Source: Clostridium kluyveri DSM 555
GTDB lineage: Bacteria > Bacillota > Clostridia > Clostridiales > Clostridiaceae
Assembly: GCF_000016505.1 (NCBI RefSeq)
Contig: NC_009706.1
Span: 496,001-560,000, forward strand
DNA: 64,000 nt
Direction of reading: 5' to 3'
Part shown: piece by piece, positions 53,009 to 62,078 of the stretch
How the letters are laid out: each line of letters opens with the position of its first letter
Numbering within the stretch: the first letter of the stretch is position 1
Translations under genes and position numbers: made by a program
The notes under the pieces: generated by a model
The model's input: the letters and a program-made list of their open reading frames with translations, nothing else
What the model was told of the DNA's origin: nothing
Database searches by the model: none

Positions 53009-54064
53009 CTATAAATTATAATTATCTTCCAATAAATTATTAAGTTCATTGCTATTAAGCACGTCTAATTCTTCATCTTTTTCATTGCTATCTGTATCTA
53101 AATCAATAATAACACTTCTTTTTTTATTTCTTGATAATTTTCTTTTATTCTTATCTTCTAAAGCCATTTTTATTAAATTTATTGATTCTGTGGGAGTTTC
53201 ACATCCTCCAAGAACCACTATATTATTTTTCTTGTTATATGTTATATATGTACTCCTATAAACCTCAAATAATTTAGTTACTTCATAGGGATCATATCCG
53301 TCAATTTTTAAATTAATTGCCAAATAGTCACAATCGTATACATCTTGTTGGACAAATACACTATTTTTTATTGCTAAATCAATAGCAGTCTTAACATCTT
53401 TTAAACCATCATACAACTTTAAAATAAGTCCCGATCCATCTGCCGTATTTATTCTGAATGAATCTTTATTATCAATGCTGCCATCAGAATGGATACCTAC
53501 TATGTTATAGGCTAAATCTAAACTTTCAATCACTTCATTATTAATTTCTTTATACGTATTTCTTTTATTATTATCTACAAATTTGACATCATTTATTAAA
53601 TCCATTATGCTATTTATATCATTCCAACATTCTATTGTATTTTTAAATGCTAACTCATCTTCCTTTAAACTAGGTAAAATAGCTACTACATTTACTTTAG
53701 AATTTGGTAGTACTTTTTTTACTATTTGTACAAAGGTTTTTATTGCCCCAGAGCCTGTTCCTCCAGCCATAGTTGTGAGTACTACAACTACTTCTGTTAA
53801 AGGATATTTGATTAATAATGTTCCTATAGCATTGGCATTATCTCTTATCATTTCTTTAGATTTAGTTCTATCTCTTCCCGAACCATCTGTTCCTGGATAT
53901 ACATACACATTTTTTCCCATATCTGCGTTTTTCAATGGTTTAATGTCAAATAAACTGCTATTTATAAATAACCCATTGTATCTTGAATTTTTACTTAATA
54001 ATCCATCTACAATATTTCCGGCACCTTGACCTAATGCAACTAATAACATTTTACCTTTTTCCAT
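53009..54064 (-). CDS. TubZ-like tubulin/FtsZ-family GTPase
   Basis: 351 residues. The N-terminal nucleotide loop is LLVALGQGAGNIVDGLL; the tubulin signature loop is TTMAGGTGSGAIKTFVQIV (GGTGSG), preceded by a beta strand VVVVLTT. Asn/Asp-rich T5-T7 region: WNDINSIMDLINDVKFVDNN. Sequence and length are unlike the cell-division FtsZ (no conserved FtsZ C-terminal peptide) and closer in style to TubZ/PhuZ cytomotive filaments of clostridial and Bacillus plasmids and phages. The C-terminal ~45 residues are basic then acidic. A divergent MerR/coiled-coil gene lies 177 bases away. No TubR gene or replication gene is adjacent. Confidence 0.8.
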   Translation of the reverse strand: MEKGKMLLVALGQGAGNIVDGLLSKNSRYNGLFINSSLFDIKPLKNADMGKNVYVYPGTDGSGRDRTKSKEMIRDNANAIGTLLIKYPLTEVVVVLTTMAGGTGSGAIKTFVQIVKKVLPNSKVNVVAILPSLKEDELAFKNTIECWNDINSIMDLINDVKFVDNNKRNTYKEINNEVIESLDLAYNIVGIHSDGSIDNKDSFRINTADGSGLILKLYDGLKDVKTAIDLAIKNSVFVQQDVYDCDYLAINLKIDGYDPYEVTKLFEVYRSTYITYNKKNNIVVLGGCETPTESINLIKMALEDKNKRKLSRNKKRSVIIDLDTDSNEKDEELDVLNSNELNNLLEDNYNL

Positions 54065-54241
54065 AATTACGCTCCCTTATTTAAAACTAATTTTTTCATA
54101 TCTCACTTTAACACTAGCTTGTATTTTCTATATTTATTATCGAAAAAAGTCAGAATAACCTTATATTTTTTAAACCAATAATATTTTTTACTTAAGCTTA
54201 CCTGCTATTTGTTCGAAAAAGAAGGAGGGGGAGTAATTATC

Positions 54242-55078
54242 ATGGATAATAAAGATAAATATATAGATACACAAAAAGTTGAACATAAAATTCAAAATAG
54301 AAAAAGGGGCGAAATATTATATTATTCTATGAGTCAGGTTGCTGATTTGTTGAATGAAAATATTAGTAATATAAAATACTATACAAATATATTTGATAAT
54401 CTTTTAAAAATTGAAATAATAGATAAAGAATTGCGTTATACTAATGATGATATTGATAATTTAGAATTTTTAATAAAATTAAAAAATAGAGGCATGACTC
54501 TTAAAGAAATTGAAGAGTATTATAGTAAATTACCTTTAAATGATAATGAAGTCCAGCATCCAGGAAGTAATTTATTATCGGTTGAGGAACTTATTGATTC
54601 AATTAAAGAAGAGCAGCGAATTCAACTTGACAATTTTAAAATTCAATTAAATAAAGATATACAAGATGCCAATTTATTATATGTTAAAAATATTACCTTA
54701 ACAATTATTGATGCTCAAAATAAAAGCCTTAATAAATTCAAACAGGATTTATTTGAGGAAATTAGAGAATATCTGAACTCTAAATTCGATAAAATTAATG
54801 AAATTAACCTAGATTTACATAACCAATTTATTAATAATATAACAGAATTTGTATCTAAAAAAATCGACAGTAAAAATAACGAATTAAAAGTGAATTTACA
54901 AAATGATTTTAATGCATTTTTTCAATCGTGTTTAACTAATAGTGAACGTTTAATAAAGGAAGTTAAAAGTTTCAAAAAAGTTATAGAGAATGCTTATTAT
55001 ACCCAATACCAGGTAGAAATGGATAATGCTAATTCAGGATTTTTGAATAAATTACTTCAAATATTTAAATCTAAATAA
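54242..55078 (+). CDS. MerR-like HTH plus coiled-coil protein (TubY-like)
   Basis: 278 residues. Residues ~25-95 form a MerR-type winged helix (YYSMSQVADLLNENISNIKY, YTNDDIDNLEFLIKLKNRGM, TLKEIEEYYSKLP). From ~110 onward the protein is almost entirely coiled coil (EELIDSIKEEQRIQLDNF; FKQDLFEEIREYLNSKFDKI). It ends in a short amphipathic helix FLNKLLQIFKSK that could touch the membrane. This design matches TubY, the regulator encoded with TubZ on the Clostridium botulinum c-st phage. AAGGAGG precedes the ATG at 54242. Divergent from the tubulin-like gene. Confidence 0.7.
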   Translation: MDNKDKYIDTQKVEHKIQNRKRGEILYYSMSQVADLLNENISNIKYYTNIFDNLLKIEIIDKELRYTNDDIDNLEFLIKLKNRGMTLKEIEEYYSKLPLNDNEVQHPGSNLLSVEELIDSIKEEQRIQLDNFKIQLNKDIQDANLLYVKNITLTIIDAQNKSLNKFKQDLFEEIREYLNSKFDKINEINLDLHNQFINNITEFVSKKIDSKNNELKVNLQNDFNAFFQSCLTNSERLIKEVKSFKKVIENAYYTQYQVEMDNANSGFLNKLLQIFKSK

Positions 55079-55120
55079 AATTTGAAGAGATTAATTTTAT
55101 ACTCTTGTTTGAAGCTGTAA

Positions 55121-55167
55121 AAAGGTTGCTGACAGAAAGTATTTTTCTGTCAACAACCTTAGTTTTT
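55121..55167 (+). terminator. Terminator of the TubY-like gene
   Basis: AGGTTGCTGACAGAAA pairs with TTTCTGTCAACAACCT (one bulge/mismatch), followed by TTAGTTTTTATA. Confidence 0.85.
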
Positions 55168-55317
55168 ATATAAGACTATTACACAATATTATTCGTTTAA
55201 TCCTAACAACACATAGAATGTGTTTATATTTTTTGCCTTTTACATACATAACAGCTCAATTTAATTACTCCCTTTAGTAGTATCATTATGAATATCGTTT
55301 TTTCCTTACCGCTATTT

Positions 55318-55743
55318 TTAATTCTCATCCTCAAAGGTAATCTTCATCTTTTTTAAAATATAATAGGTAAATGTTGTAGATGCTACAAAAGTTTCTTTTT
55401 CATCAGTAATATTTACATTAACTACCATGGTGTTTTTCCCGTGCTTTATCACGCTAGCTTCTGCAATAAGTTTTTCCACACCAATAGCAGCATTGAGAAA
55501 ATTAATAGTTCCATTTAAGGTTGCAACTCTGTTTTCACAAAATGCAGTAGATGAAGCTCCCACCATATCTGCAAAGGTAAAAATGACACCTCCATGTACA
55601 GCATTAATGGGATTTATATGTACTTTCTTAATAAGGAGTTCCCCACAAGCGTAGCCCTCCCTGATTTCCAGAATCTTTACTCCAATATCTGTTGCAAAAT
55701 CACCTGGTTTATTTCTTTTCTCTATGAGCTTTTTATAATCCAT
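55318..55743 (-). CDS. PaaI-type hotdog-fold thioesterase
   Basis: 141 residues. HGGVIFTFADMVGASSTAFC is the PaaI/YdiI active-site helix (HGG with Asp nearby), preceded by the strand GYACGELLIKKVHINPINAV. ETFVASTTFTYYIL is the last strand. It hydrolyses acyl- or aryl-CoA thioesters, usually of medium-chain or aromatic acids. AGGAGG precedes the ATG. No operon partner. Confidence 0.87.
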   Translation of the reverse strand: MDYKKLIEKRNKPGDFATDIGVKILEIREGYACGELLIKKVHINPINAVHGGVIFTFADMVGASSTAFCENRVATLNGTINFLNAAIGVEKLIAEASVIKHGKNTMVVNVNITDEKETFVASTTFTYYILKKMKITFEDEN

Positions 55744-55946
55744 TTTTTATCCTCCTATCCTTGTACAAATATTATAAAATGTCAACCTGTGCATATAAAA
55801 ATTGTATCACATTTATAATAGGGGTCTCTAGTATTAGAACAAGGAGCAGATACTGATTTTGGATTTAAAAATATTGAGTGCATTAAGATTAATAGCATAA
55901 AAAATTCTATCAACTTTTGACCGATGCTAAAATCAATTGGATAAGC

Positions 55947-56990
55947 TTATCCTTCCTTTATTAATGAATATATTAAATTAGGTATATTTTCAAGAGATAC
56001 TTGTTTTTCTACTGCTCCAATATCATATGCTACTTTCGGCATCCCATAGACTATACTTGATTTTTCATTCTGACCAATGGTTCTTGCACCGGCTTTCCTC
56101 ATAGATAGAAGACCTTTAGCTCCGTCATATCCCATGCCTGTTAGTATTACTCCTACAGCATTACTACCAATTTCTTTTGCTACAGATTCAAATAGTAAAT
56201 CTACTGAGGGACAGTGACCATTTACCCGTTCTCCAGAAAAGCATTCAACTTTATATTTGCCGTCTATTTTTTTAAGCCTCATATGTTTATTTCCAGGTAC
56301 TATTAGTACATTTCCCATTTCCACTATGTCTCCAGTCTGGGCTTCCTTTACTTTTAGGGAAATTGAATTAGTATTTAACCTTTCTGTAAACATACGTGAA
56401 AATATAGGAGGAATATGCTGGACTATAACAATGCCTGGAGTATTTCTAGGAAGATATTTCAATACATTGTATATAGCCTCTGTTCCTCCTGTGGAAGCTC
56501 CAATTGCAATTATTTTTATTTTATTAACTACTTTACTACTTTTATGACTTATGATCCCTCTTGATATATTATTTAATTCTCTATTAGGTACTTTAGCTAT
56601 TGAAGCTATTTTAATTTTAAGTATAAGCTCCTTTATAAATATCTCTACATTTTTAACAGACTGGACATCAGGTTTTGTAACAAAATCAACTGCTCCTGCC
56701 CTCATAGCTTCGAATACCGATTCACTTATTGTACTGACAACAACCGTAGGCAGAGGATATTGTGGTATAAGCCTCCGTATAAATTCTATACCGTTCATCT
56801 TAGGCATTTCCACATTACATATCATAACGCTAGGATGAAATTTCGGTATCTTATCCCTTGCGTCAAAGGGATCAACAGCTTTTGCTATTACTTCTATGTA
56901 TGGATCAGAGGAAATCCCCCTTGATAATACTTCTCTGAATACGAGACTATCATCAACTACTAATACTTTTATCTTTTTTCCCGTCCGCAC
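55947..56990 (-). CDS. cheB: Chemotaxis protein-glutamate methylesterase CheB
   Basis: 347 residues. Receiver domain: DDS near the N-terminus, Asp replaced in the usual phosphosite segment (VMICNVEMPKMNG has Asn where Asp is expected), Thr/Ser in VVVSTISES, Lys in FVTKPDV. The methylesterase domain carries the catalytic Ser in IAIGASTGGTEAIYN, His in VQHIPPIFSRMF and Asp in LTGMGYDGAKGL. It removes methyl groups from chemoreceptor glutamates. The Asn substitution suggests an altered or lost response to CheA phosphorylation. Starts with GTG after AAGGTGAT. It is followed upstream by a broken cheR and a broken receptor. Confidence 0.88.
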   Translation of the reverse strand: MRTGKKIKVLVVDDSLVFREVLSRGISSDPYIEVIAKAVDPFDARDKIPKFHPSVMICNVEMPKMNGIEFIRRLIPQYPLPTVVVSTISESVFEAMRAGAVDFVTKPDVQSVKNVEIFIKELILKIKIASIAKVPNRELNNISRGIISHKSSKVVNKIKIIAIGASTGGTEAIYNVLKYLPRNTPGIVIVQHIPPIFSRMFTERLNTNSISLKVKEAQTGDIVEMGNVLIVPGNKHMRLKKIDGKYKVECFSGERVNGHCPSVDLLFESVAKEIGSNAVGVILTGMGYDGAKGLLSMRKAGARTIGQNEKSSIVYGMPKVAYDIGAVEKQVSLENIPNLIYSLIKEG

Positions 56991-57003
56991 AATATCACCT
57001 TGA

Positions 57004-57441
57004 TTATTCTTTCATGTATACAGCAGGCATAATATATTTGTATCTTGTTTCTTCTCTATTTAAGGATTCCGAATAACCAATAAATAAATATCCGCCAGGC
57101 TCGGTGATACCATAGAATTTGTGAACCAATTCTGTTTTTGTTTTAGTGTCAAAATAAATCATTACATTTCTGCAGAATATGACATGAAACTTCCGTTTAA
57201 ATGGAAATACTTTATCCATGAGATTAAATTTTCTATATATGATTTCATTCCTTATCTTATCCACCAGTACACTATTTTCATTATCATAATATTCCGAGAA
57301 ACTATTAAAATTGTTCTGCATAAGTACATTATGAAACCTACCCTCCACAAGCGCCTGTTTTTCTTCTTTCAAATGAATACCATAATTAGTTTTTATGTAG
57401 TCTGCGAGTTTTTTGAATTCTTTTTTCGTAATTGCAACTAT
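57004..57441 (-). pseudogene. cheR: Chemotaxis methyltransferase CheR, internal deletion
   Basis: The minus-strand frame reads AITKKEFKKLADYIKTNYGI, HLKEEKQALVEGRFHNVLMQ, then SFSEYYD joins directly to NENSVLVDKIRNEIIYRKFN, followed by HVIFCRNVMIYFDTKTKTEL and PGGYLFIGYSESLN. The middle ~110 residues, including the SAM-binding motif (usually GCSSGEEPY), are missing in frame. The expected start position shows ATA rather than ATG after AGGTAGGT. Total ~145 residues against the usual ~265. It cannot methylate receptors. Confidence 0.8.
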
Positions 57442-57500
57442 GGATCTTACCTACCTTTTGATAATAAGATAGCTTTTCAGCTCATCCTTTTTAAATCATA

Positions 57501-58215
57501 CTAATATTTGCCAAATTCTTTGTCACTTAATGCTATTTTAAGCTTGGATGCAGCGGCTTCATCACCAGCCGCATTTGAATTACTAGTACTAGCTCTATTT
57601 TTTTTCAGCTAAACCTTCTAACATTTTAAGTACCTCTGGATTTAACTCATCAAAATTACTTATAAGAGAACTATCTTTTTTAAGTTCAAACCTACTAACC
57701 ATGTTCTTAAGTATTTCTGCTTGATTAGATAACTCTTCACTTGCTGCTGCACATTCTTCAGAGGTTGTGGAGTTAGCTTGAACAACTTGCAATACTTGTA
57801 TAATACCCTGATTAACCTGTGAAATTCCTGAAGCCTGTTCACTAGAAGCAATTGCAATTTCACCAACAAGGGTAGTGGCTTTCGAAATAGCTTCAACAAT
57901 ACTATTTAAGGCTTCTGCTGTTTTGTACCATGTTCTACCTTCTTAATAGATCCTTCTATAAGTACCGTTGTCTCTTTAGCTGCATTAGCACTCCTTGCAG
58001 CAAGATTTCTCACTTTTTCTGCAACTACAGTAAAACCCTTACCATATTGTCCTGCCCTTGCAGCTTCAACGGCAGCGTTTAATGAAAGTATATTGGTCTG
58101 AAATGCGATTTCATCAATGACTTTAATAATTTTTCATATATTACTGGAAGCCTCATTAATTTCATCCATGGCTTTTAGCATTTCATGCATGCGGTTTATC
58201 ACATGAGATTCACTT
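57501..58215 (-). pseudogene. Methyl-accepting chemotaxis protein, C-terminal part with several lesions
   Basis: The signalling tip [40 protein letters not shown] is intact. Before it, TGA replaces a codon in [12 protein letters not shown] (58137 region). After it the frame slips near 57925, then continues ATTLVGEIAIASSEQASGIS and QVNQGIIQVLQVVQANSTTS. It ends early at 57595 because a run of eight As replaces seven; the other frame reads ASTSNSNAAGDEAAASKLKI to a stop at 57501. The sensory half is absent. Confidence 0.8.
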
Positions 58216-58325
58216 TATTATGTCATACAAAAGTTATAATTTTCAGGTATTCTATTATAAAAAATTTAGTTAAAAAGAATGTTTGGATGATAATTCTATA
58301 CAAGTAAATTTTAGGAGGGCTTTTT

Positions 58326-58466
58326 ATGTGGATAATTATAGCAACTACAGTGTATTTTTGTATTATGTCAACAATTTTGAAACTTTGTAAAGCTGCTTCT
58401 ATGGCAGATAAACAACAGGAAAAAATGTACAGCAAGGCTATAAAGGAAGCTGCTGAAAATCGTTGA
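58326..58466 (+). CDS. Small single-helix membrane protein
   Basis: 46 residues with a perfect AGGAGGG seven bases before the ATG. A membrane helix (WIIIATTVYFCIMSTILKL) is followed by a charged tail AASMADKQQEKMYSKAIKEA. Not recognised. The strong ribosome-binding site and clean frame argue that it is real. Confidence 0.6.
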   Translation: MWIIIATTVYFCIMSTILKLCKAASMADKQQEKMYSKAIKEAAENR

Positions 58467-58876
58467 AGCTTATGAATATGGACAGGAGTTAAAGTAACAA
58501 CAAAAAATATGTTGTGACATAGTACATTCAGAGTTTCAGAGGAATCTGGAGCTCTTTTTAATGAAGATAGACTTGTATTTAATGGTAAAAAGTGTGGGTA
58601 TAAGTATCCTAAAATAATTTGGGATTAGTATATAGCAAAAATTTTGCAGTAAAATTAAAAACCAGGGATTATCCATCACTGGTGTGGTGAAAAAGACAAT
58701 GGCTATATTCAGAAAGTAAATAGAAAACATAAAAACTTTAATACAAGGAAAGTTTTACACAAATATAGGATATGTAAGATTAGGTTTATTATACTGGGAA
58801 TAGAAGGAATTATGTGAAAGAGAAGTGTAAATATAAAAGGCTAGATTGAAATGATGATGTTAAGATAGCAATGCTT
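58467..58876 (+). other. Gene-poor stretch with coding scraps
   Basis: The plus strand holds a short open segment (about 58528-58626) reading VSEESGALFNEDRLVFNGKK and CGYKYPKIIWD with no start codon: apparently the end of a lost gene. The rest to 58876 contains many stops in all frames and no recognised motif. Confidence 0.4.
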
Positions 58877-58914
58877 AAGGCTAACTCCTAGCTATGATAA
58901 GAATTAGCCTTTTG
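58877..58914. terminator. Terminator hairpin
   Basis: AAGGCTAA and TTAGCCTT form an 8-bp stem around an 18-base loop, with TTTTG after it on the plus strand. It lies 28 bases beyond the stop of the minus-strand small gene. Confidence 0.6.
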
Positions 58915-58941
58915 TGAGCATGGATATGTCCGTAACTATTT

Positions 58942-59112
58942 TTAGATTTTATCATTTTTATCATGGATGTCTAATTTAGATTTTTTATTTTTTATCTTTT
59001 TTTTAGCAATATCAATGGATTCTTGTTTGGTATTAGTAGTTTTAGAATTATCTATACCTAGCATCTTCCATATTGCAGAATCAGGGTTGCCAATAATATT
59101 TGAGTTGCTCAT
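58942..59112 (-). CDS. Small basic hypothetical protein
   Basis: 56 residues, opening MSNSNIIGNPDSAIWKMLGI and continuing with a very lysine-rich tail (AKKKIKNKKSKLDIHDKNDK). AAAGGAGGCG precedes the ATG at ideal spacing. No family recognised; the GNPDSAIWKMLG start looks conserved-protein-like. Nucleic acid binding is possible from charge alone. Confidence 0.6.
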   Translation of the reverse strand: MSNSNIIGNPDSAIWKMLGIDNSKTTNTKQESIDIAKKKIKNKKSKLDIHDKNDKI

Positions 59113-59163
59113 TATAATCGCCTCCTTTTAATACAATATTCAATATAAATATGTTATCATATA

Positions 59164-59586
59164 TTATCTTAAAAGTGGCATGGATCCTGTTAGTTTATTT
59201 ACTTTTTTCTTATTCCCATAAATGGCAATTCCAAAATAATTGTGGTCTTGCTCTGATGTGACTGCTGCTTTTGTAATATATTCGCTGTATATGTTACAAC
59301 TTTGTGCAACATCAGAAAAATCAACAACTATCAAATCGCCAAATTCAGATTTATATAAACGTTCTCGCAAATTTTTCAGAATTTCCTTATCTCCGCGCAG
59401 TATTGTAATAGGTATTGAAATAATTCCCAAATGAGTTTGATTTGAAGCATCCATTACATCGTCCCCTACCTGTTCAGGGATATGCTTTCCGAGTGTTACA
59501 CCCAAGATGGCGGAAGTATTGGCTATGACACCAATTGGCAGTTGTGAATCTATAATCATAATGCATTTCATATTAGAATCATTCAT
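59164..59586 (-). CDS. DUF2000 family protein
   Basis: 140 residues. CIMIIDSQLPIGVIANTSAI and LGVTLGKHIPEQVGDDVMDA are typical of DUF2000, a small alpha/beta fold related to peptidyl-tRNA hydrolase PTH2; it continues LRERLYKSEFGDLIVVDFSD. AAGGAGGAC precedes the ATG at 59586; a start nine codons upstream would overlap the AraC gene by four bases. It is encoded directly after an AraC-type regulator, a combination often seen for DUF2000. Function not established. Confidence 0.8.
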   Translation of the reverse strand: MNDSNMKCIMIIDSQLPIGVIANTSAILGVTLGKHIPEQVGDDVMDASNQTHLGIISIPITILRGDKEILKNLRERLYKSEFGDLIVVDFSDVAQSCNIYSEYITKAAVTSEQDHNYFGIAIYGNKKKVNKLTGSMPLLR

Positions 59587-59609
59587 TTTCAAGTCCTCCT
59601 TACAAACAC

Positions 59610-60434
59610 TCAATAATGCAAATCTTTAAAGATGTTCATATATTGTTTAGGTGTCAGTCCGATAAATTTCTTAAAAAAGTTTGAGAAATGGCTCTGGTCA
59701 GTAAACCCTGTTTGAAATGCTACGTCAATTGGCAATACGCCCTGCTCCAAAAACTTTTTTGCCTTATCAATTCGTATCGTTTCCAAATAACTGTATGGCG
59801 AAATCCCCTTTTGTTTGGTAAAGGAGCGTAATAAATAGTACTTGCTTAGTCCAGTCAGATTGCTTAAATCGTCTAGTGTGATATTCTTCATGTAGTTTTG
59901 TTCTAAAAACTCACAAATGGCTTTCGCTTCTGTGCTCTGTTCAACTTTTGGTGATGTTATGTCTTGTTCTGTGTATTCTTCGATTAGCTGATCCAAAAGG
60001 AAAAAGAATAGTTCTTCTTTTCTAAAATCCTTTTCCTCTTGCATGATCATCAAATGCAGTTCCTTTAGCAGTGAAACTAATTCGCTGTGAAAAGCAACTT
60101 GTGATGTAAAATAGGGTAAATAGTCTCTGTTCATTATTTCAAAAACAACTTTGCTCATAATCTCCGGTTGAATATTGATACAGCGATAATCCAGCGTTTT
60201 ACCATCAATTTGCTCACATGTATGATTGTCTCGTGGATTAAACAGTAATAGATCTCCAGGTGCTATAGTATATTCCTCATTTTTACAGGATAGATACCGT
60301 TGGCCGTTTTCAATAAATCCAATCACATAATACTCATGAAAGTGGTTGGGGAATTTTTGCATAATCCCTTGAAAATGATAAGCTTCCATCATTAAATCTG
60401 AATCGAATTTCACAGTTCTTACTTCTTTTCCCAA
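59610..60434 (-). CDS. AraC-family transcriptional regulator
   Basis: 274 residues. An N-terminal cupin sensor (FPNHFHEYYVIGFIENGQRY, ITIAPGDLLLFNP-like AIAPGD segment written YTIAPGDLLLFNPRDNHTC) is followed by two HTH motifs: ITLDDLSNLTGLSKYYLLRS and PIDVAFQTGFTDQSHFSNFF, ending KKFIGLTPKQYMNIF. GAAAGAGGGTG precedes the ATG. It probably regulates the DUF2000 gene downstream and its own promoter. Confidence 0.9.
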   Translation of the reverse strand: MGKEVRTVKFDSDLMMEAYHFQGIMQKFPNHFHEYYVIGFIENGQRYLSCKNEEYTIAPGDLLLFNPRDNHTCEQIDGKTLDYRCINIQPEIMSKVVFEIMNRDYLPYFTSQVAFHSELVSLLKELHLMIMQEEKDFRKEELFFFLLDQLIEEYTEQDITSPKVEQSTEAKAICEFLEQNYMKNITLDDLSNLTGLSKYYLLRSFTKQKGISPYSYLETIRIDKAKKFLEQGVLPIDVAFQTGFTDQSHFSNFFKKFIGLTPKQYMNIFKDLHY

Positions 60435-60850
60435 GAATGCACCCTCTTTCCTAACTATCTGATAATCAGTGTATCACAAATTGTCGTATCATTCTTGTAT
60501 GATATTGCTCTGTGAATTCTCCATGCCTATAAGCAATGTTTTTGTATACATTATTCATCTGCTAGTTGTCTATTCTATTGTCTTTTTGTAAGATTTGGGG
60601 AATACATTCTATCCTGAAATTTTACCTTACCGTAATTATCGACTTTTGTAAATTCATGAAGATATACATTAATACTATACTATTCAATTAAGAGGAGTAT
60701 GGTATTTTTTAGTGCAAAGTATAGATAGCAAAAATATTAGGAATTATTCAGGAATTAAGGATAGGCACTATTAAGACCGTGTCTATTTTGTTTATAAATA
60801 GTTAATAAATATAACATTAAATTGTAACAAATACCATATATAATAATAAG

Positions 60851-60961
60851 TGTCCTAAGGAAATAGCCTTAGAGGAAATAAAAAATAATATTGTTAATAT
60901 TATTATCTTCAAAATAAATTGTGAAAATAAGCACTGGTTATTTTAGGTGCTTATTTTTTAT
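60851..60961 (+). ncRNA. Noncoding RNA unit B
   Basis: Promoter core TGTAACAAATAC-N4-TATAAT at 60823-60844, preceded by TTTATAAATAGTTAATAAAT. RNA: hairpin CTAAGG-AAATAG-CCTTAG, then AATAAT...ATTATT, then terminator AATAAGCAC...GTGCTTATTTTTT. It is the closest relative of solo unit A, even in the hairpin upstream of the promoter (60761-60788). Confidence 0.65.
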
Positions 60962-61010
60962 TATGTGTGGATATAAAATAGTTGTTTATATTCATAAAGA
61001 CTTTTTAAAA

Positions 61011-61050
61011 TATAGCTAATGTATATACAAGAGTATGTACATTAGCTATA
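61011..61050. repeat. 13-bp inverted repeat inside the RNA array
   Basis: TATAGCTAATGTA (61011-61023) and TACATTAGCTATA (61038-61050) are exact reverse complements with a 14-base loop. It lies between units B and C and is not followed by a T-run. Confidence 0.8.
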
Positions 61051-61146
61051 ATATATGTTAGTATATATTATATGTTGCTATTATTGCAATGCAATTGGTG
61101 ACAATCTCCGAAGTTTAAATCTTTATCACATACATTGTGACCTATT

Positions 61147-61190
61147 AGAGAAATAAGTACCTGAAATAATAAAGTGGTACTTGTTTCTCT
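61147..61190. repeat. 15-bp hairpin inside the RNA array
   Basis: AGAGAAATAAGTACC and GGTACTTGTTTCTCT pair at 14 of 15 positions, with a G-U at the other, around a 14-base loop: a strong RNA hairpin between units B and C, without T-tract. Confidence 0.75.
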
Positions 61191-61322
61191 ATGTACAAAA
61201 GTATTTAAAATATATGTAGTTTTTGAGGCAATTGATTAAGTTCAGGTGTCTTTTGGTATGTGTAAATATTTATTTAACCTGTACAAAATAACATAGTAAC
61301 AATTGATGTATATAATACACAA

Positions 61323-61493
61323 TAAGGCATGTATAATATTATAATATCCCCTGGGCATTGAGGATACATAAGGCTGTGTTTGTGTTTACAGGGTACTTTA
61401 AATATGGATGCAGCCAACCACTCTAAATCTAATATAAAAATAAACTCTTTACACGTAAAGCAGGCATCCTTTATTCAGGATGTCTATTTTTTT
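61323..61493 (+). ncRNA. Noncoding RNA unit C
   Basis: Promoter core AGTAACAATTGATG-TATATAAT at 61295-61316, the most diverged of the five but with the same length. The body has a C-rich segment (ATCCCCTGGG) and a conserved core (TGTTTACAGGGTACTTTAAAT then TGCAGCC; GGCTG...CAGCC can close it). Terminator GGCATCC...GGATGTC plus seven Ts. No open frame with a ribosome-binding site. Confidence 0.6.
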
Positions 61494-61559
61494 ATATTGT
61501 TCACAGATAGTTATTATATATGACATTGTTTGGTAACAAATACCGTATATAATAAATAG

Positions 61560-61722
61560 TGTAAATAGCTTAAAATTAGTTTCCCATGATGTATAAATTT
61601 AAGCCAGTGTCTGTGGTTGCAGGGCACTTTAAATTTAAATGCAACTATTATAAGTTATATATTTACTGAACCCTTAAAATAATACTGAAAATAAGCACTT
61701 AGCATTGAGGTGCTTATTTTAT
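61560..61722 (+). ncRNA. Noncoding RNA unit D
   Basis: Promoter core GGTAACAAATACCG-TATATAAT at 61532-61553 with TTGTTT as -35 (16-base spacer). Body: C-rich loop (TTTCCCATGATG), conserved core GTGTCTGTGGTTGCAGGGCA...AAATGCAAC with a GTTGCA/TGCAAC stem, and terminator ATAAGCACTT...AGGTGCTTATTTT. Confidence 0.65.
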
Positions 61723-61883
61723 TATTTGATTGTTTTAAGGAAATTTTAAGAATTAGCGTGTAAAATATTACTAGTGATACACTGGTTACCTTAGCGTATA
61801 AAGTGATAAGATAATAAAATCTGTTCACAAATAGTTAATCATTATGCCATTAAGTTGTAACAAATACTACTTATAATTATAAG

Positions 61884-62078
61884 TACATTTAGTGGACAAG
61901 TACCAATGCTGAATTAGTAGTTTATAAAGTATGCCCCCTAAGCATAAATGTAAACTGGTGTCTGTAGTTGCAGGATACTTAAAACTTAAATGCAACTACC
62001 ACAAGATAGTATAAGTTTAGACTCCTTAAAATAATATTATCATAAAAAAGCACTCGTCTTGGTGTTGCACTTTTTTTG
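61884..62078 (+). ncRNA. Noncoding RNA unit E
   Basis: Promoter core TGTAACAAATACTAC-TTATAAT at 61856-61877, with TTCACAAATAGTTAAT upstream as in D. Body: C-rich loop (ATGCCCCCTAAGC), conserved core GTGTCTGTAGTTGCAGGATA...AAATGCAAC, and an end hairpin AAAAAAGCAC...GTGTTGCACTTTTTTT. Its 3' end coincides with the point where a padR gene on the other strand is cut off. Confidence 0.65.

Noticed and set aside
53009-54064. The tubulin-like gene as the cell-division ftsZ
   Set aside because: Isolated from division genes, shorter, and lacking FtsZ-typical N- and C-terminal motifs.
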